This document shows positions 1 to 12,130 of a DNA stretch of 64,000 bases, piece after piece. Position 1 is the first letter of the stretch; each line of letters begins with the position of its first letter. The stretch is from Paraphysomonas bandaiensis (Eukaryota; Chrysophyceae): contig CBFFRP010000231.1 of NCBI GenBank assembly GCA_965644295.1, positions 1-64,000 of the forward strand, in the 5' to 3' direction. The translations under genes and the position numbers were made by a program. The notes beneath the pieces are model-generated. The model did not search any database and had not been told where the DNA came from. It saw only the letters and a list, made by a program, of their open reading frames with translations.

Positions 1-495
1 GAGAAGTCCAAAGTACTCTGTGTGAGGGAAGACTAACATGGGTAGGGGCAGTAGCATGTTCTTTGAAGAATCTGCGCGCGTTGCATATGAGCAGGAGAGC
101 TGGTGGAAAAGTTGGAAAATTGGGCTAACACTGTGGTCACAGTTGGAATGGGAACATATAGTTGCAACGTTAAACCGACGGGGTAGTTCGACAACAACAG
201 AGTTTAACCTTTTTAGATTCTATATTAATGGGTCCATTACTGTGTGTCATTCGATCGAGATACATTTCTATTAAAACCAGAAAACGTATATATAGACATA
301 ATCAAAAATGTGATAATGGAAGTAATATTTTAGCAGACAATATTACTAGAGCGATGTTTTCTAACTCGGTAGTTTTCTAACTGCCAGTGATGAGTATTTC
401 GAAGGATGCGACATGAGCGTATCTTGTGAGACACAGCACATCACAGAGTTCCTCCACTTAGTCCTTCCCCCCGAACACTATTGTACCTAGAACAT
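1..495. other. Stretch without a confident gene; possible exon at ~46-274 (+)
   Basis: An open stretch on the plus strand ends at a TAA at 272-274. It is preceded by a branch-point-like CTAAC and a possible acceptor TAG near 45, so it could be the last exon of a gene that begins left of the window. Its translation is tryptophan-rich near the start and matches no family I know. The rest, up to the stop of the minus-strand glycosyltransferase at 496, looks like AT-rich 3' flanking sequence. Confidence 0.25.
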
Positions 496-2428
496 TCAGT
501 CGCGCAACTGCAACGACAACAACGCCAGGTCTTGATTAGGTTGGTCTCGTTTATTAACATTGACAAGCCTGCATCCGTGACGACGGCATTTATTCGCTAA
601 GTGAATCATTTCGCACCTCTCCACGGATTCCGACTTGATCGCACATTCACATCTAAAGAGCACATAATTAAACAAGTTGTGATAAATTTATTCATTCTCA
701 CCTATTATCTAGTTTATCCTTCGAGGGAGAGCACGCCCAGTGAGCGTAATGAAATGGACAACCACTGGATACATCTACACTTTTCATCCAGCGCGAATCA
801 TAATACATCGCACCCCAGCAGTTTAACATTTGTGACAAGTTCCTATTGTCGAATGCAACAGACATGCAGTTCGTAGTCATATTGTGCAATTCAGTATGAG
901 ATAAAGTCCTATGCGTATCATCGTGTTTGCCGAAATAGTTGAGTCGATAAAAGTGAACTTCCGGTATCTTCGACGCTACAACATAATTCATATACATCAT
1001 GTTTTCTTTCAAATTGGCAACATTATCCACCCCACGACACACAAGTAATTCATCCGCGTCAACAATAAGCATCGACCGAACATGAGCGTACGCAACCACA
1101 GCTGCATCATATGTGCGTCTCTTATCTCTATCCTGATCTAAGCGGTCATTTACCACCATAATAGATGTCGAGTTTGGCTCGATATAGCGCGTGAAATAGT
1201 ACTGATACTCGAAACTCTAACCAACTAATTAGGCTACACAGAGCAAACCTAGAGCACGTACCTGCTTCCGAATATAGCTTTCTCCATACTTCTGAGGGTG
1301 TGCTACCTGCAGGCGAAGCGTGGATCACTCATGCGCATAGACCAATAAAAATGATAACAACCTGCATTGAAGTGTACGGATGGTACTGAAACCCTTCTGT
1401 TCCAATGAAGTCAGTCAGATAATCTCTATGCCAACCAAACCTAATAAACGAAAGTTATATATTGGCCCGACAAAAAGACGGGACTATCTCAACCAAAAAA
1501 CACAAATCATCACCGAGAGTTTAAATACAGACTACCACGTTGTGTAGCATCACGACTACAAACCTATCGTAAATAATAACCAAGTAACCAAGAGCTCGAT
1601 AATATGCCGCGAAAAGGTAGAGGTGCAATCCGCTACTAGGATTTCGGAAAACTTGTGCTGTGCATACTGCGTGCCATTTAGATTGCAACGCCTCATCCAG
1701 ACCAGGTAAACTTTCAGGTCCTGTGCTATAAATTGTACGCGTCCAGGGTAAGGACGGTCCAACTTCTATAGAAGAGGGTGTGGTCGCCAAATCGCTGCGA
1801 TTGACAAAGCTGTATCTAACTAAAGATGATAAATCAGCTTCACTGCTATTCGATGCGCCCAAGTGGATCCCAACCTCAACCTTACGAGAACGGTCACGTA
1901 GTAATGTACATAAATATCGAGACCGACGCTTCCCAAGATGTGATGTAGATACTGGACAGTACATAGCAATAGCGACAGTCGGAGGCTTTTCCTGTATAAT
2001 CAACTGAATGAGATACTGATATAAACATAAAGAGTATAACTTACACGAAGATCGCCTGCTGCATATCCTGGATCTGTTATATAACTGCACCCCACTCGAT
2101 ATGATACGTTTGTTTGCACTGTATTCGACTGTATGGACCGTATAAAGCCAATGCCCTCTGAAGATATGGACTTATAAACACTATTGAGACCTATGGCGTA
2201 TATCCTCGCATGACATTGAGTGTGTTTGAAGAGAGGTTTTGATTTCATCCATGATGGGACTGTGTTAGCAGTGTGTATGAACCATCCTGATGAGGAGGAG
2301 GATGAAGATGAAGATGAGGTGTTGATGATGGACATAGATATGATAGATAGATCATTGGTAGAGGTGATGGAGGAGAAGGAGAGAGTGAGGAAGAGGAAGA
2401 GAAGGAGGAGAGTGGATTGGAGGGTCAT
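496..2428 (-). CDS. Secreted/Golgi glycosyltransferase with DxD-type motif (GT92/GT2-like), six exons
   Basis: Exons read on the minus strand: 2428-2045, 1991-1564, 1440-1362, 1306-1262, 1177-702 and 652-496, a 522-aa product. The chosen ATG opens a signal peptide or membrane anchor (MTLQST followed by a Leu/Phe-rich stretch). A serine-rich segment follows. Then come the family marks: an AAYYRALGYLVIIYDRFGWHRDY-type segment split over exons 2 and 3, IVDADELL in exon 5 (acidic DxD-like metal/nucleotide-sugar site), and a late HYAHW. The last exon is cysteine-containing. These fit GT92 (DUF23) or related GT2-fold enzymes acting in the secretory pathway; donor and acceptor sugars cannot be told. 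Exon 4 is only 45 bases but keeps frame. The GTGAGA donor at 701 hides an apparent stop at 698-700, so the protein runs on through a 49-base intron. Confidence 0.75.
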
Positions 2429-3001
2429 GGAGAGGAGGTGTGGTTGTGTTAGACCCTTACTATACTCCACATAACAGTAACATACATATCCATCCACCCA
2501 CATTAATGTACATACATACATACATACATACATACATACATACATACATACATACATACATACATACATACATACATACATACATACATACATACATACA
2601 TACATACATACATACATACATACATACATACATACATACATACATACATACATACATACATACATACATACATACATACATACATACATACATACATACA
2701 TACATACATACATACATACATACATACATACATACATACATACATACATACATACATACATACATACATACATACATACATACATACATACATACATACA
2801 TACATACATACATACATACATACATACATACATACATACATACATACATACATACATACATACATACATACATACATACATACATACATACATACATAGT
2901 GTACATATCCAGTGTACGGTGTTTATGTCTGCTGTCCATTAAGTGGTTTGCATCCTCAATACACAGCGTTGCTTACCAAACACCATCTACATCCCCCCAC
3001 A
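2429..3001. promoter_or_regulatory. Divergent promoter region between glycosyltransferase and histidyl-tRNA synthetase
   Basis: The two start codons (2428 on minus, 3002 on plus) face away from each other across 573 bases, most of it the CATA microsatellite. Both genes must be transcribed from this spacer. No TATA box can be singled out inside the repeat. Confidence 0.5.
2505..2898. repeat. (CATA)n tetranucleotide microsatellite, ~97 units
   Basis: An essentially uninterrupted run of CATA/TACA units of about 390 bases. Because four bases do not divide by three, every frame reads as a four-residue repeat (MYVC on minus, TYIH on plus). Those open frames are artefacts, not genes. Shorter ACATAC runs occur upstream of the genes at 48160 and 52105/52540. 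Confidence 0.97.
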
Positions 3002-4942
3002 ATGACCTCTCTCATTAGGAATACATGTAAACCTCATCATTCCTCCTCTAATGCTTTAACTCTCTACTTATATCCAGTAGTAAGAAGAGCATACCTACAT
3101 CACACATATCGTCCAGTATCATCATCAGCTAATCAGGGTATACTCCCCCTCTAATAACTTATATATATTAATATAATAATTAGGAAGGAAGAATGCAGTT
3201 ATTATCGAGGAAACAAATGAATTGAAATATAAAGATGTTGCAATTGATGTAAAGCCACCGAGAGTAAGCACATGTGTGTCTCGTATAATGCCCTCTCAGT
3301 GCCATATTTAAAGGGATCCAGAGATTTCTATCCTGAAGATCATCGATTAAAGGACTGGTTATTTGAGAAGTGGCGGTCTAGTGCTAGAGTTTTTGGATTC
3401 GAGGAGTATGATGCTCCTATTGTTGAGAACGAGGCGCTATATATCCGCAAGGCGGGTGAAGAAATATCTCAACAACTATACAACTTTGAAGATAAAGGTG
3501 GCAGAAGGTTATCTTTACGACCTGAAATGACCCCATCTCTTGCGCGTATGGTTATGGCCAAGAGGTCTAATCTAACCCTTCCTTTGAAATGGTTCTCAAT
3601 CCCGCAATGTTGGCGGTACGAAAGAATGAGCAGAGGGCGACGCAGGTAAGAGTATGATACATAGTGACGAAAGAATTTAGTGTGAATGCACGTGCTCTTT
3701 TTTAATTTTTTATTTGATAGGGAGCACTATCAGTGGAATATGGATATTTGGGGAGTACGTGGAGTAGAAGCGGAATCGGAGCTTCTGGGCGCAGTCGTTC
3801 ACAGCCTGAGTGCTATGGGACTCGGACCACAGGATGTTGGCATCAAGGTATATTGTCAAATGTAGAAGGTTGTCTATCGATAATTAAATTTCTGTCTCGT
3901 AGATCAATTCGAGGAAACTGATGACTGCTATGATGCGGCATTGCGGTAGGTTTCAAAAAGCCAAATACGTGATAATTACCATATTGTATAGGTATCCCGG
4001 ATGAGATTCATGCTGTGGCATGTGTCGTGCTAGACAAGATTGATAAGTTGCCGCTGGACCGCTTAGAGACTGAACTAGCTGATATCGGCGTGGATGCTGA
4101 GTCGGTCGGTGCAATGCTTCAACTCGTGCAGGTGTGTGTTCACAGAATAATAGTTCACGAAATGTAACAATTAGTTGTAGATCAAGAGTATATCGGAGCT
4201 ACGCGATGCTATTGGAGAATGTGAAGGTCTATCGGATCTTGATCGATTACAAACATTGGCTCTACAGTATGGTTATTCCGACTGGTTAGTGTTTGATCCT
4301 TCAGTTGTCCGTGGCCTGGCGTATTATACTGGTGTAGTCTTCGAATGCTTTGACCGACAGGTACGTGCAATGATAAACATATTATTGATTTCGCTTAAAT
4401 TCCTGATTGTTTTTTTTAGGGTGAACTACGTGCGATTTGTGGCGGAGGACGATATGATACACTGCTTGACACATTTTCTCCTCGGGATAGTGCTGGGGCG
4501 AACTCAATTTCTGCGGTTGGATTTGGGTTTGGTGATGCGGTAATTATAGAGCTTCTTCGACTGAAAGGATGCCTTCCTGATTTCACAACACAACGACTCG
4601 TGGATGTTGTTATTGGGGCTACTGAGAAGGAGTACTATGGGAAAGCAGTAGCGTATGCTTGTGAGCTTAGAAGAAAAGGTATATCTGTGGATGTAATAAT
4701 GGAGCCGAAAAGGTTGAAGGCCATTCTTCAGCGGGGAGATAAGTTAAATACAGGTGAGTTAGACAGTTTGATATTTCAACCCCAGAGTTGTCACTGCTGT
4801 CTACATAGGTTTTACTATAGTTTTGGCACCTACAGAAGCTAAGAACAGTAGTGTATTAATGAAGCAAATGTCGGACGGCGTACAGTGGGTAATAGAAGAG
4901 TCTATGGTTGTGGATACAGTTGTGAAAAAAGTGCAGAGCTAG
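3002..4942 (+). CDS. Histidyl-tRNA synthetase, organelle/bacterial type, nine exons
   Basis: Charges tRNA-His with histidine using ATP. Exons: 3002-3137, 3184-3263, 3314-3645, 3721-3847, 3903-3945, 3992-4131, 4181-4360, 4420-4753, 4809-4942, giving 501 aa. Class II marks in order: the GSRDFYPED start, LRPEMTPSLARM, motif 2 RYERMSRGRRREHYQWNMD, the histidine-specific LAYYTGVVFE, then GELRAICGGGRYD, and a C-terminal anticodon-binding domain (VDVVIGATEKEYYGKA). The first ~45 residues are basic, rich in Ser/His/Arg and poor in acids, fitting a mitochondrial or plastid transit peptide. The exon 2/3 junction was placed at PPR|GSRD because it keeps frame and the family motif; a nearer AG breaks the frame. 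The sequence resembles plant-organelle/bacterial-like HisRS more than the standard cytosolic enzyme. Confidence 0.93.
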
Positions 4943-5943
4943 AGAGATAGCGTAGTAGTATCAATGTTGTGTTAATTATAGAGTATATTCGATTTTTTAT
5001 TTCGTCGTGCAGGAATAGATAGCAATATATTTCAATATTAGTGCTTGTCTGAGTTGCATCAATACTATTGCAATAGTTTTTCGAAACAACAGTACGTAGA
5101 GGATGATATGTAGTTTATTAATTTCTAACTGTACTACATTTTATATAAAAAATTTTGTCATGCTTCATAGACTACCTTCAGTGTGTTCAATGAAACCCAC
5201 ACTTTCACTTCAATCATAATCAGTATCCTCATTTTGTAGATTGCTTTCATGATAACAGTCAACCTCATTCAAAATAATGCACGTATCCTGAAAACAGGTA
5301 TCGAATCAAGAGTAAAATCATATGAATAGCCACTGAATTCATACTCTAACCCAATACTGATAGCCTGCTTCTTCAGGCTAGCATAACACCGCAAGACTTT
5401 TTGTTATTAAAATAGTAGCATCAATTGACACGAAACTACACAAGTGAGCCTTACTTATAGCAATATCTTACTACTTCTTGATCAATCAAGTGCATAGATA
5501 TGAACGTGGACAGCTCAGTGCCTTACTAGATTATGATTGGCTGATAATTTTCTTGTATTTTTCTTCCCTGCCACTCTTTCGTTACACATACTATTGCCAT
5601 ATCAACTGCTATGTATACAGCAGTATGTAGTAGATGTACATGATGGTATATGGTATACCTACTGCTGTATATACTTCTACAGTTTATAGATATGGAGATA
5701 TCCATAGAGAGTAGACAGCAGTATATAGAGTATACAGGGAATACATCTACTAGAGTTGATGTACTGCTGTATGTATAGTTCATTAACCGCTAGTTTCATA
5801 CATAACATCCATCACTCCCTTAACCATCTTCCTTACCCCTTCTACACACTAATCTCATTCTATTTCCCACTAACCATTACTATCTACATCTATCTATGTA
5901 ATTTCTTATTCACATTACTTGAAAACTATAGTGATTTCCTCTT
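4943..5943. other. Intergenic AT-rich stretch with TACAGCAGTA-like motifs near its right end
   Basis: No gene is seen. After ~650 bases of AT-rich 3' flank, four copies of an ATACAGCAGTAT/TACTGCTGTA motif occur in alternating orientation near 5615-5626, 5660-5670, 5713-5723 and 5761-5772. This is 170-330 bases before the ATG at 5944, a position that suits an upstream control region. Confidence 0.5.
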
Positions 5944-8900
5944 ATGCCGTTCCATATAGAGCGCTGTGAGGATGATAGTGGAAGATCAAGATATAAACCT
6001 GTTGTAAGAAAGGAAGATGTTGCTTATATATCAAATGAAAAAGATCTTAATGATTTATTTCATTTAAAAGTATATCATCTTCCTCATAAGAAGGTGAAGA
6101 CAGGAATCCCTGTCACATCTATTAAAAGTAATGGGAAACTAGTGGGAGAACAGTATATTCGTGTCAATGATAAAGTTAGAGCTATTAAAAAAGTTAAAGC
6201 AAAAGATGTTTTAAATGCGGACTCATCTGCGCTGGAGGCTTATGGTCATGTTAAACTGACAACGTTATTAAGAAAGGTTCGCAAGCTTAGACAGTTCAAT
6301 TACTCGGAACAAGGATACCAACGGGTGTGGAATGAGCCAAATTTTAATGTTAGTAATGTTTAGATTATGTATAGGAATTACTAGAGAGAATAAAGAATAC
6401 TCACGAGGAACCTAAAGCTATTTTTGTTGGGAAGCCAATATTCGAAAACGTGCCGGAGCGTGATATCACCGATGTTGTGGAATGGGCGGTATGTCTTGAA
6501 ACTCCTATTTGCTGCATTTAACTACTTCTTCAGATAGCTTATGTGTCACAAAACGAATCGATATTAGAAGCGATGCTATTTACGGCAGAAAGCAAAATTC
6601 GACAATTTGCAGAATGGAAAGAAAGGTATCTCTTACACCACCTTGGTATGCTTTCTACGCGATTAGTTGATGAAGTCTTTGTCTGTAGAAATCGACTACG
6701 GAAAGAAGGGGTGAAGGATAGCTCAATCGATACTCTTCCAGGGGGTTGTTTTTCCCGCCTTGGGAGTATGGAGGGTGCACCTGATGGGTCGCGTAGCAAG
6801 GTGTTACGCCCCACTACAGCCCCTGCGGAGAGGTTACACGGCTCTCTTGCCGACCATCTGAATCGAATGGATGTAATGGGATTTGACCGGTTTGTAGAAG
6901 CTATTACAGCGAATAATCAAGGGCAGAGTCAAACCCGACACAGGAAACTGAGCGGACGGGTCCCAACCCCTCCCAAATCCCCTCGACGAATAATAACTGG
7001 ACGTATGCATGCGATAGCGGAAGAAAGCCCTTTATCTAAAGGTGTGAATTCTAAAGTACCAGAAGCGCCATCTGCACCACCGTCACAGGATGCATCTAGT
7101 TTCAGTAAAGCGAGAATTGATTCGAGGCCAGTATCTTCGTCTGGTACATTAAATTTTCTTCAGTTATTCGTTGTGTGAATTTTGTACGCGATTTAGGTCG
7201 AGTGACACCGTCTCATAAGCATTCTCCTCGGTCCAGTACCTCTAACGAGGTTGTGGCAGAGTCACGTAGTTCAACAGCACCAAGCCGCTCTACAACGCAA
7301 CCACAAATACGAGGAAAGCAGAAAGGTAACGCTGGCAACAGTAGTCATGAGCCTCGTCCTCGTCCACCATCTGCCCCTCAGCACAGTCGCTCTGTAGGCT
7401 ATCAACATCGACATAAAGCTCATCCGATCTCAAAGTCTTATTCTATTTCTGCTGATGATGCTGCTGGGGAAACTATTATCCTAAAAACGAGTCGGAGGAT
7501 GAGTCACAGTCGCACTCGGCAGCGTCGGTTCAGTGGATCACAAGGCGTCGCCAATAGCAGCGTCACAAATCTTAGCGAGGACGCTTGCGATAGTTGCACG
7601 ATGCAGAGCGGTGTAGTTGATAGTAGTGCGATGAGCAAGAGTGCTATAGATAATAGTACTGCTGATGCATCACAAGTCGATCAAGATACCAAATCTATGA
7701 GAGTGAAATTTGTCGAAAATATAGGTCACGATGTAGCGACAGACTTCGGCAGCATTCGTTTAGAGCACGATGAAAAAGGTGTAAAGTATTCTAATGGACC
7801 AACGCCGGGTGCAGACATGTGGAAATCCGATGACCTTTACTATTATAATGAGGAATTCAACACGAAGCAATTGCTAGAGGTACGTATACCTTTATTAAAT
7901 ATGATGAATGAACTGTTGTGCTCACATGGCTTTACGTATTTAGAGTGCAGTCCAAAATTATCAGAAGCGCAGTGAAATACGTGATAAGGAATTAGAATCC
8001 CTTGCATCTGAAATATCACAAGTTACAACTCGTGCAGAAGTAATAAGTGAAAAAATGGTGAATGCCTGGGAAGCTGCAGCCACGCTTTATGCTGATGAGT
8101 ATCACAAATTCAATGCTGTTATGAACACACGGGACTTTGAAAGGCCGTTTTGGATACATGCAATGTATGATTGCTTTTCAATGGAAGGAAATGATCGCAA
8201 GGGTGGAAAGTTAGGAAGGTGCGCAGACTGTTCTAGTTTTGTAATTGCGTGAATGTGATGTTGTAGCTCACTGTCATATGATATTCATTGCGCAAGACGA
8301 AAAGCGAAACATAAGCTTTATTGTCGAAAAATCGAAAATTTGACAAAAGCTGCATGGTTTATCAACATTTTAACTAGAATGAAGGAGAATGCAAATAGGA
8401 CTAATCATCATATACCGATATCATTTATGAAGTTTCTTGCGGTGTTATTACATATATTTATGTATGGATACGAGTTAACAGAAAGGCTCTTTTACGATGT
8501 GATGGAACGGACGATTGAGCACCAAGATCACAAAGAAATTGTTGTTCATCGCGCTCTCAAAGCTATTCGAGAGCATATTCGTATTGATCCAGAAGATTTT
8601 TTTGAATACTTGGATAGTCAGTCAATTCAGCCCTGTTCTGAGTTGCTTGTGCAAATACGTGAGATTCGAGTGAGGAGGTCGCGAGCTGCCCGCGCGGCAG
8701 TTATTAAAACTAAACTGGGAACACTTTCACAGATTTCCCCACGGCCCCCTCCAGGTTCTGTCCCTCGTGACAAGAGAACTTCTTCATTCAAGGGTAGAGT
8801 CAGCTTTTCTGTGCCACAACAAGGCAGACGCAGCCTCTCACTTATTCGTGAAGATTCCGGATTAAATGACTATGCAGAAGATGCACCAGTGAATAGTTCG

Positions 8901-9101
8901 CCTGATATGTGCCCTCCCAGTGTTTCCATGACTGCCCGACATGCCGTTCATAAATTCTCAGCTGATGATTTCTTTCCTAGACAAAATATTCCTAGCGGAG
9001 ACAATACAGGTGATGATACTGTGTGGGAAACAAATGATGAAGACGACGATGATGATACTCCAGTACTTAATTTGGCCGTACCTTCATCAAGAGCTAGCTA
9101 A
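5944..9101 (+). CDS. Protein of unknown function, 965 aa, six exons
   Basis: I do not recognise a family. Exons: 5944-6324, 6375-6488, 6534-7143, 7197-7879, 7944-8218, 8267-9101; the phases agree and the sum is 966 codons with stop. The N-terminal ~250 residues look folded (mixed charged and hydrophobic). The middle (~residues 230-480) is Ser/Pro/Arg-rich and probably disordered. Residues ~590-800 are charged and helix-prone, perhaps coiled coil (ELESLASEISQV, then KIENLTKAAWFINILTRMKE). The C-terminal part is again Ser/Pro-rich and ends in an acidic run (NDEDDDDDTPVL). There is no signal peptide or clear membrane span, which suggests a cytosolic scaffold or cytoskeletal protein, but this is a guess. 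A 36-base alternative intron in exon 6 (near 8440-8476) cannot be excluded. Confidence 0.7.
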
Positions 9102-9625
9102 TGAACTGGTACTATATAAAGACAGACACGAATATTTAAAGTAGAATTGTTTTACATAGATGACGTCATCGTGTTATTGCATAATGCAAGAAACTATGTG
9201 TATATTTTATATCACTCACGCAATATATACAATCAGGGTTCAATCAGAATTAAAAATTCTATGTATTTTATGTGCCGAAAATCAATTTTTTGCATGACTG
9301 ACCTATAATCGAGTACATAACTCTTTTCCATACTGCCGAACTACATACCATCAGAACTCAACACACACCAGGATAATTAAATATGTATTAGACACCTAAT
9401 TGTCTTGAAAATCTACGAAGGTAAAACAAAACATCCAACCCAACAGATTACTCAGTGTCATGTCTTAACATGATACTCTGAACCATAAGCACCCATGGTT
9501 TTATCTGAAAGTGAGATTTATCAGAATTTCTTGGTATCCAATTGGAATAGTACATGAAAATTAGTATTCTCGTCAAACATATCTTATTCTCCATCTACTG
9601 TCAACAATACATTTTTATCTGAAAA
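9102..9625. other. Convergent 3' flanks, no gene seen
   Basis: An AT-rich stretch between the stop at 9101 (plus gene) and the stop at 9626 (minus gene). It should hold both 3' UTRs. No RNA gene or repeat was recognised. Confidence 0.5.
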
Positions 9626-10837
9626 TTATAGATTCTCATCATCAGCCTCAGGACCATCATCGTCGTTATCTGCCTGATTTATGAGACTTTGATTATCTTT
9701 TAAACTTTTAGCCTTATAGCACTTGAGGTGGTCAGTGGGGTATGATCCTGTAGGCAGATCTGTTAACAATACAGCAAAACTTGAATAAGTGGAATATGTA
9801 ATCGTACCTGCTACGAAGTACATACTCCCAATGACGAATATAATACAGTCCACGAGGCTAAAAAAGTAAAATCAAACAAACAGTTCGTACTGCACTGCCT
9901 CTTACCTGGAGGCATATACGAATTTCTCGGTATCATTTCCATAGAAGATAGCGTTACCAAGAACGCCAACGGACCCAATAACACACACGAGGGAGGCGTA
10001 TAGAAAAAACCACATACCAGCTAACCAATCGTTTTGAAGGTGCTTAATAATCCAATGTCTGGGTCCAAATATAACACGGGCAGCTGGCTTTATAACCTGT
10101 TTGTGTTTCTACAAATTGCCGGCATTAGTTAACAGCAGGATACCAAACATGTGTATGACAAATGTGGAGACAACATACCTTATCAGTAGGATAGCAAGCG
10201 AGAACGAAAAGGTAAGTGGCCAAAACACACACGGATGATATTATAACGGCACCCAAGTAAAGGACCTCGCCAGGTTCCAAAAACCAAAAAATCAGAGAAT
10301 ATGGGACTGCCGGAATGGTACCAAAAAGAAAGCACCAAGCACCGAGGAGTTCATCAGTTGCAACATGTTTCCATTTGAAAAGGGGGTGTTTTTCTGGCTC
10401 TTCAAATGCACGTACAAAACACCATGACCCTAAAGTAAAAAAGAATCCAGATATAATTAAAAGCGCCCATGTTTCCTGAAATTCTAAAACTGGAAGAGTA
10501 TCGTCTGTTTCATTAAATATCCCAACAAAATAGTCTACTAATGGCACCACAGCTGTCAGCATAGCTAATAAAGATCCCCAAAAAAACCACCTATAATACA
10601 TACATAAGATCTATATATGTACTATATAGAGTGCATGTCGTACCATGATCCGTGTACAATATCATTGGAGCATAATACAGGTAACCATTTGAAAACAGCC
10701 CGTTTATTTATAATTAAATCTTTTCTACCATGTAAACGAGGTGATGAAGAGTTTCCCGTCTCATCATCATCATCTAAGAGCTCACCACGTGTACTAAAAC
10801 GGATAGTTGATAATGTTTCTTCTGTTTTTCCGTTCAT
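9626..10837 (-). CDS. Multipass membrane protein of unknown function, 330 aa, five exons
   Basis: Exons on the minus strand: 10837-10644, 10590-10179, 10108-9906, 9857-9808, 9759-9626. The N-terminus (~60 residues) is hydrophilic with an acidic DDDDE run. About six or seven hydrophobic segments follow (GSLLAMLTAVVPLVDYFVG; LLIISGFFFTLGSWCFV; a WCFLFGTIPAVPYSLIFW segment; LGAVIISSVCVLATYLFVL; MWFFLYASLVCVIGSVGVLG; CIIFVIGSMYFVAG). The tail is acidic (DNDDDGPEADDENL). The layout suggests an integral membrane protein with both termini possibly cytosolic. I do not recognise the family. It is divergent from the TLC gene at 11339. Confidence 0.75.
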
Positions 10838-11338
10838 GAATATATAGATATATATATATGGATTATTAGACTGTGTTTTATATGACAAGTGTGTGATTAT
10901 AGTGTTCTAAGTATGATGAGCTCGTTAAGATGAGGAGACATGCATGTAACCATAAGAGTGTATGGAAATACATGAGTGTATTATCTGTGTATATGGGCTT
11001 ATATATGAAAAGTACTGTATGTGGATGGTGTTGTAAATCGCTCAAAAACATCTGGAAGAAAATCAAATCAACTGGCTGGACTATGCATTGATTGGTTTGG
11101 GACACCGGGATGTAACCCGTTAAATAATAAACGGATCACTGTCCGTGTCCACCGAGTGTGTGATGATGTGAGGGGTGTCATTGAGCCTCATCAGCAGTTG
11201 GAGTGGATGGATATGGCAAGTATAGAGGGATATACTGATGCATGCACTATTAACTGAACTCTCCTACACACACATCATCACATTGATTTCTCTTACCAGA
11301 TATATTGTTAGAGAATTAACATTCACTGGTTCTCCACT
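10838..11338. promoter_or_regulatory. Divergent promoter region between the two membrane-protein genes
   Basis: A 501-base spacer between start codons on opposite strands. Next to 10838 there is a TATATATATATA-like run that could serve the minus gene. A short open frame at 11021-11257 (+) lies in the leader of the TLC gene but has no recognisable features. Confidence 0.45.
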
Positions 11339-12130
11339 ATGGATCATGGTCTGACAATGTCAACACCTCTCCTTGTTTGGGGTGTGGGCATTCCTCTGTT
11401 GCATATTATTTTAGTCTGTGGCAGCAGGATAATGAACTTCTGCCCTCAGAAGTCAAAGAAAGGTTGTAGGGGATCGGATATCATTGCTTTTGAAATAGTT
11501 AGTGGTGTGTGTGTTACGTACGTAGCTATTTCTGGCTTCATGGGTTTCTATGATATTAATGGAGTTATGGACAACAAAGCTGTGCTCAATGACCCATCGC
11601 AGAAGTTTTACGGGCGGTCTCTCTTCGTCGAAGACTATTTAGTAATACCAATGCTTTGCTACCAAACTTGGAATCTAGTTATGTGTTTTATTCACAACGA
11701 ATTCCGGAATGCTCCTATGATTGGACACCATATTGTAACTGCATTATTGAGCTATTTCGGTTTGTATCCATATGCCCAATACTACGCGCTGTTTTTTTTT
11801 GGGATTGCCGAAGTGACCAGTATTCCACTGAATGTTATTGATGTTTTTAAGTACCTTCCCCATTTTTCGGCTCGGTATCCAGGTGTTTATAGTGTAGCAA
11901 AGTACCTGTTTGTGTCAGGGTTTTTCTTGATACGGATTATTGTATGGCCATTCTTTTCCTATGAATTGTGGTTTGGGTGCCAAGATTTGTTATTAACGAA
12001 TACTGCGCATTCGAACTTCGTGGTTATATTCTTTCTAGGAGCGAACCTTTTTCTTACAGGGTTGCAATTCTATTGGGGATACCTCATTATAAGGAAGGCG
12101 ACTGCCACGTTGAAGAAGAAGGAAAATTAA
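11339..12130 (+). CDS. TLC (TRAM/LAG1/CLN8) domain membrane protein, intronless
   Basis: A 263-aa protein with about seven hydrophobic segments. The TLC signature is clear: paired histidines in MIGHHIVTALLSYFGLY, then YALFFFGIAEVTSIPLNVIDVFKYL, as in TLCD4/TMEM56-like proteins. Family members act in ER or plasma-membrane lipid metabolism or trafficking; ceramide synthases share the fold but have a longer Lag1 motif that I do not see. The C-terminus ends in a lysine-rich TLKKKEN tail, consistent with an ER-retained protein. It is one of the few unspliced genes in the window. ATG at 11339 was chosen as the first in frame; a second Met follows six residues later. Confidence 0.8.
   Translation: MDHGLTMSTPLLVWGVGIPLLHIILVCGSRIMNFCPQKSKKGCRGSDIIAFEIVSGVCVTYVAISGFMGFYDINGVMDNKAVLNDPSQKFYGRSLFVEDYLVIPMLCYQTWNLVMCFIHNEFRNAPMIGHHIVTALLSYFGLYPYAQYYALFFFGIAEVTSIPLNVIDVFKYLPHFSARYPGVYSVAKYLFVSGFFLIRIIVWPFFSYELWFGCQDLLLTNTAHSNFVVIFFLGANLFLTGLQFYWGYLIIRKATATLKKKEN

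Noticed and set aside
2000-3018. Long open frames of MYVC or TYIH repeats on both strands
   Set aside because: They are read-throughs of the CATA microsatellite. The only real coding part is the glycosyltransferase first exon starting at 2428.
11021-11257. 78-codon frame upstream of the TLC gene
   Set aside because: No homology or splice support; it probably lies in the 5' leader.
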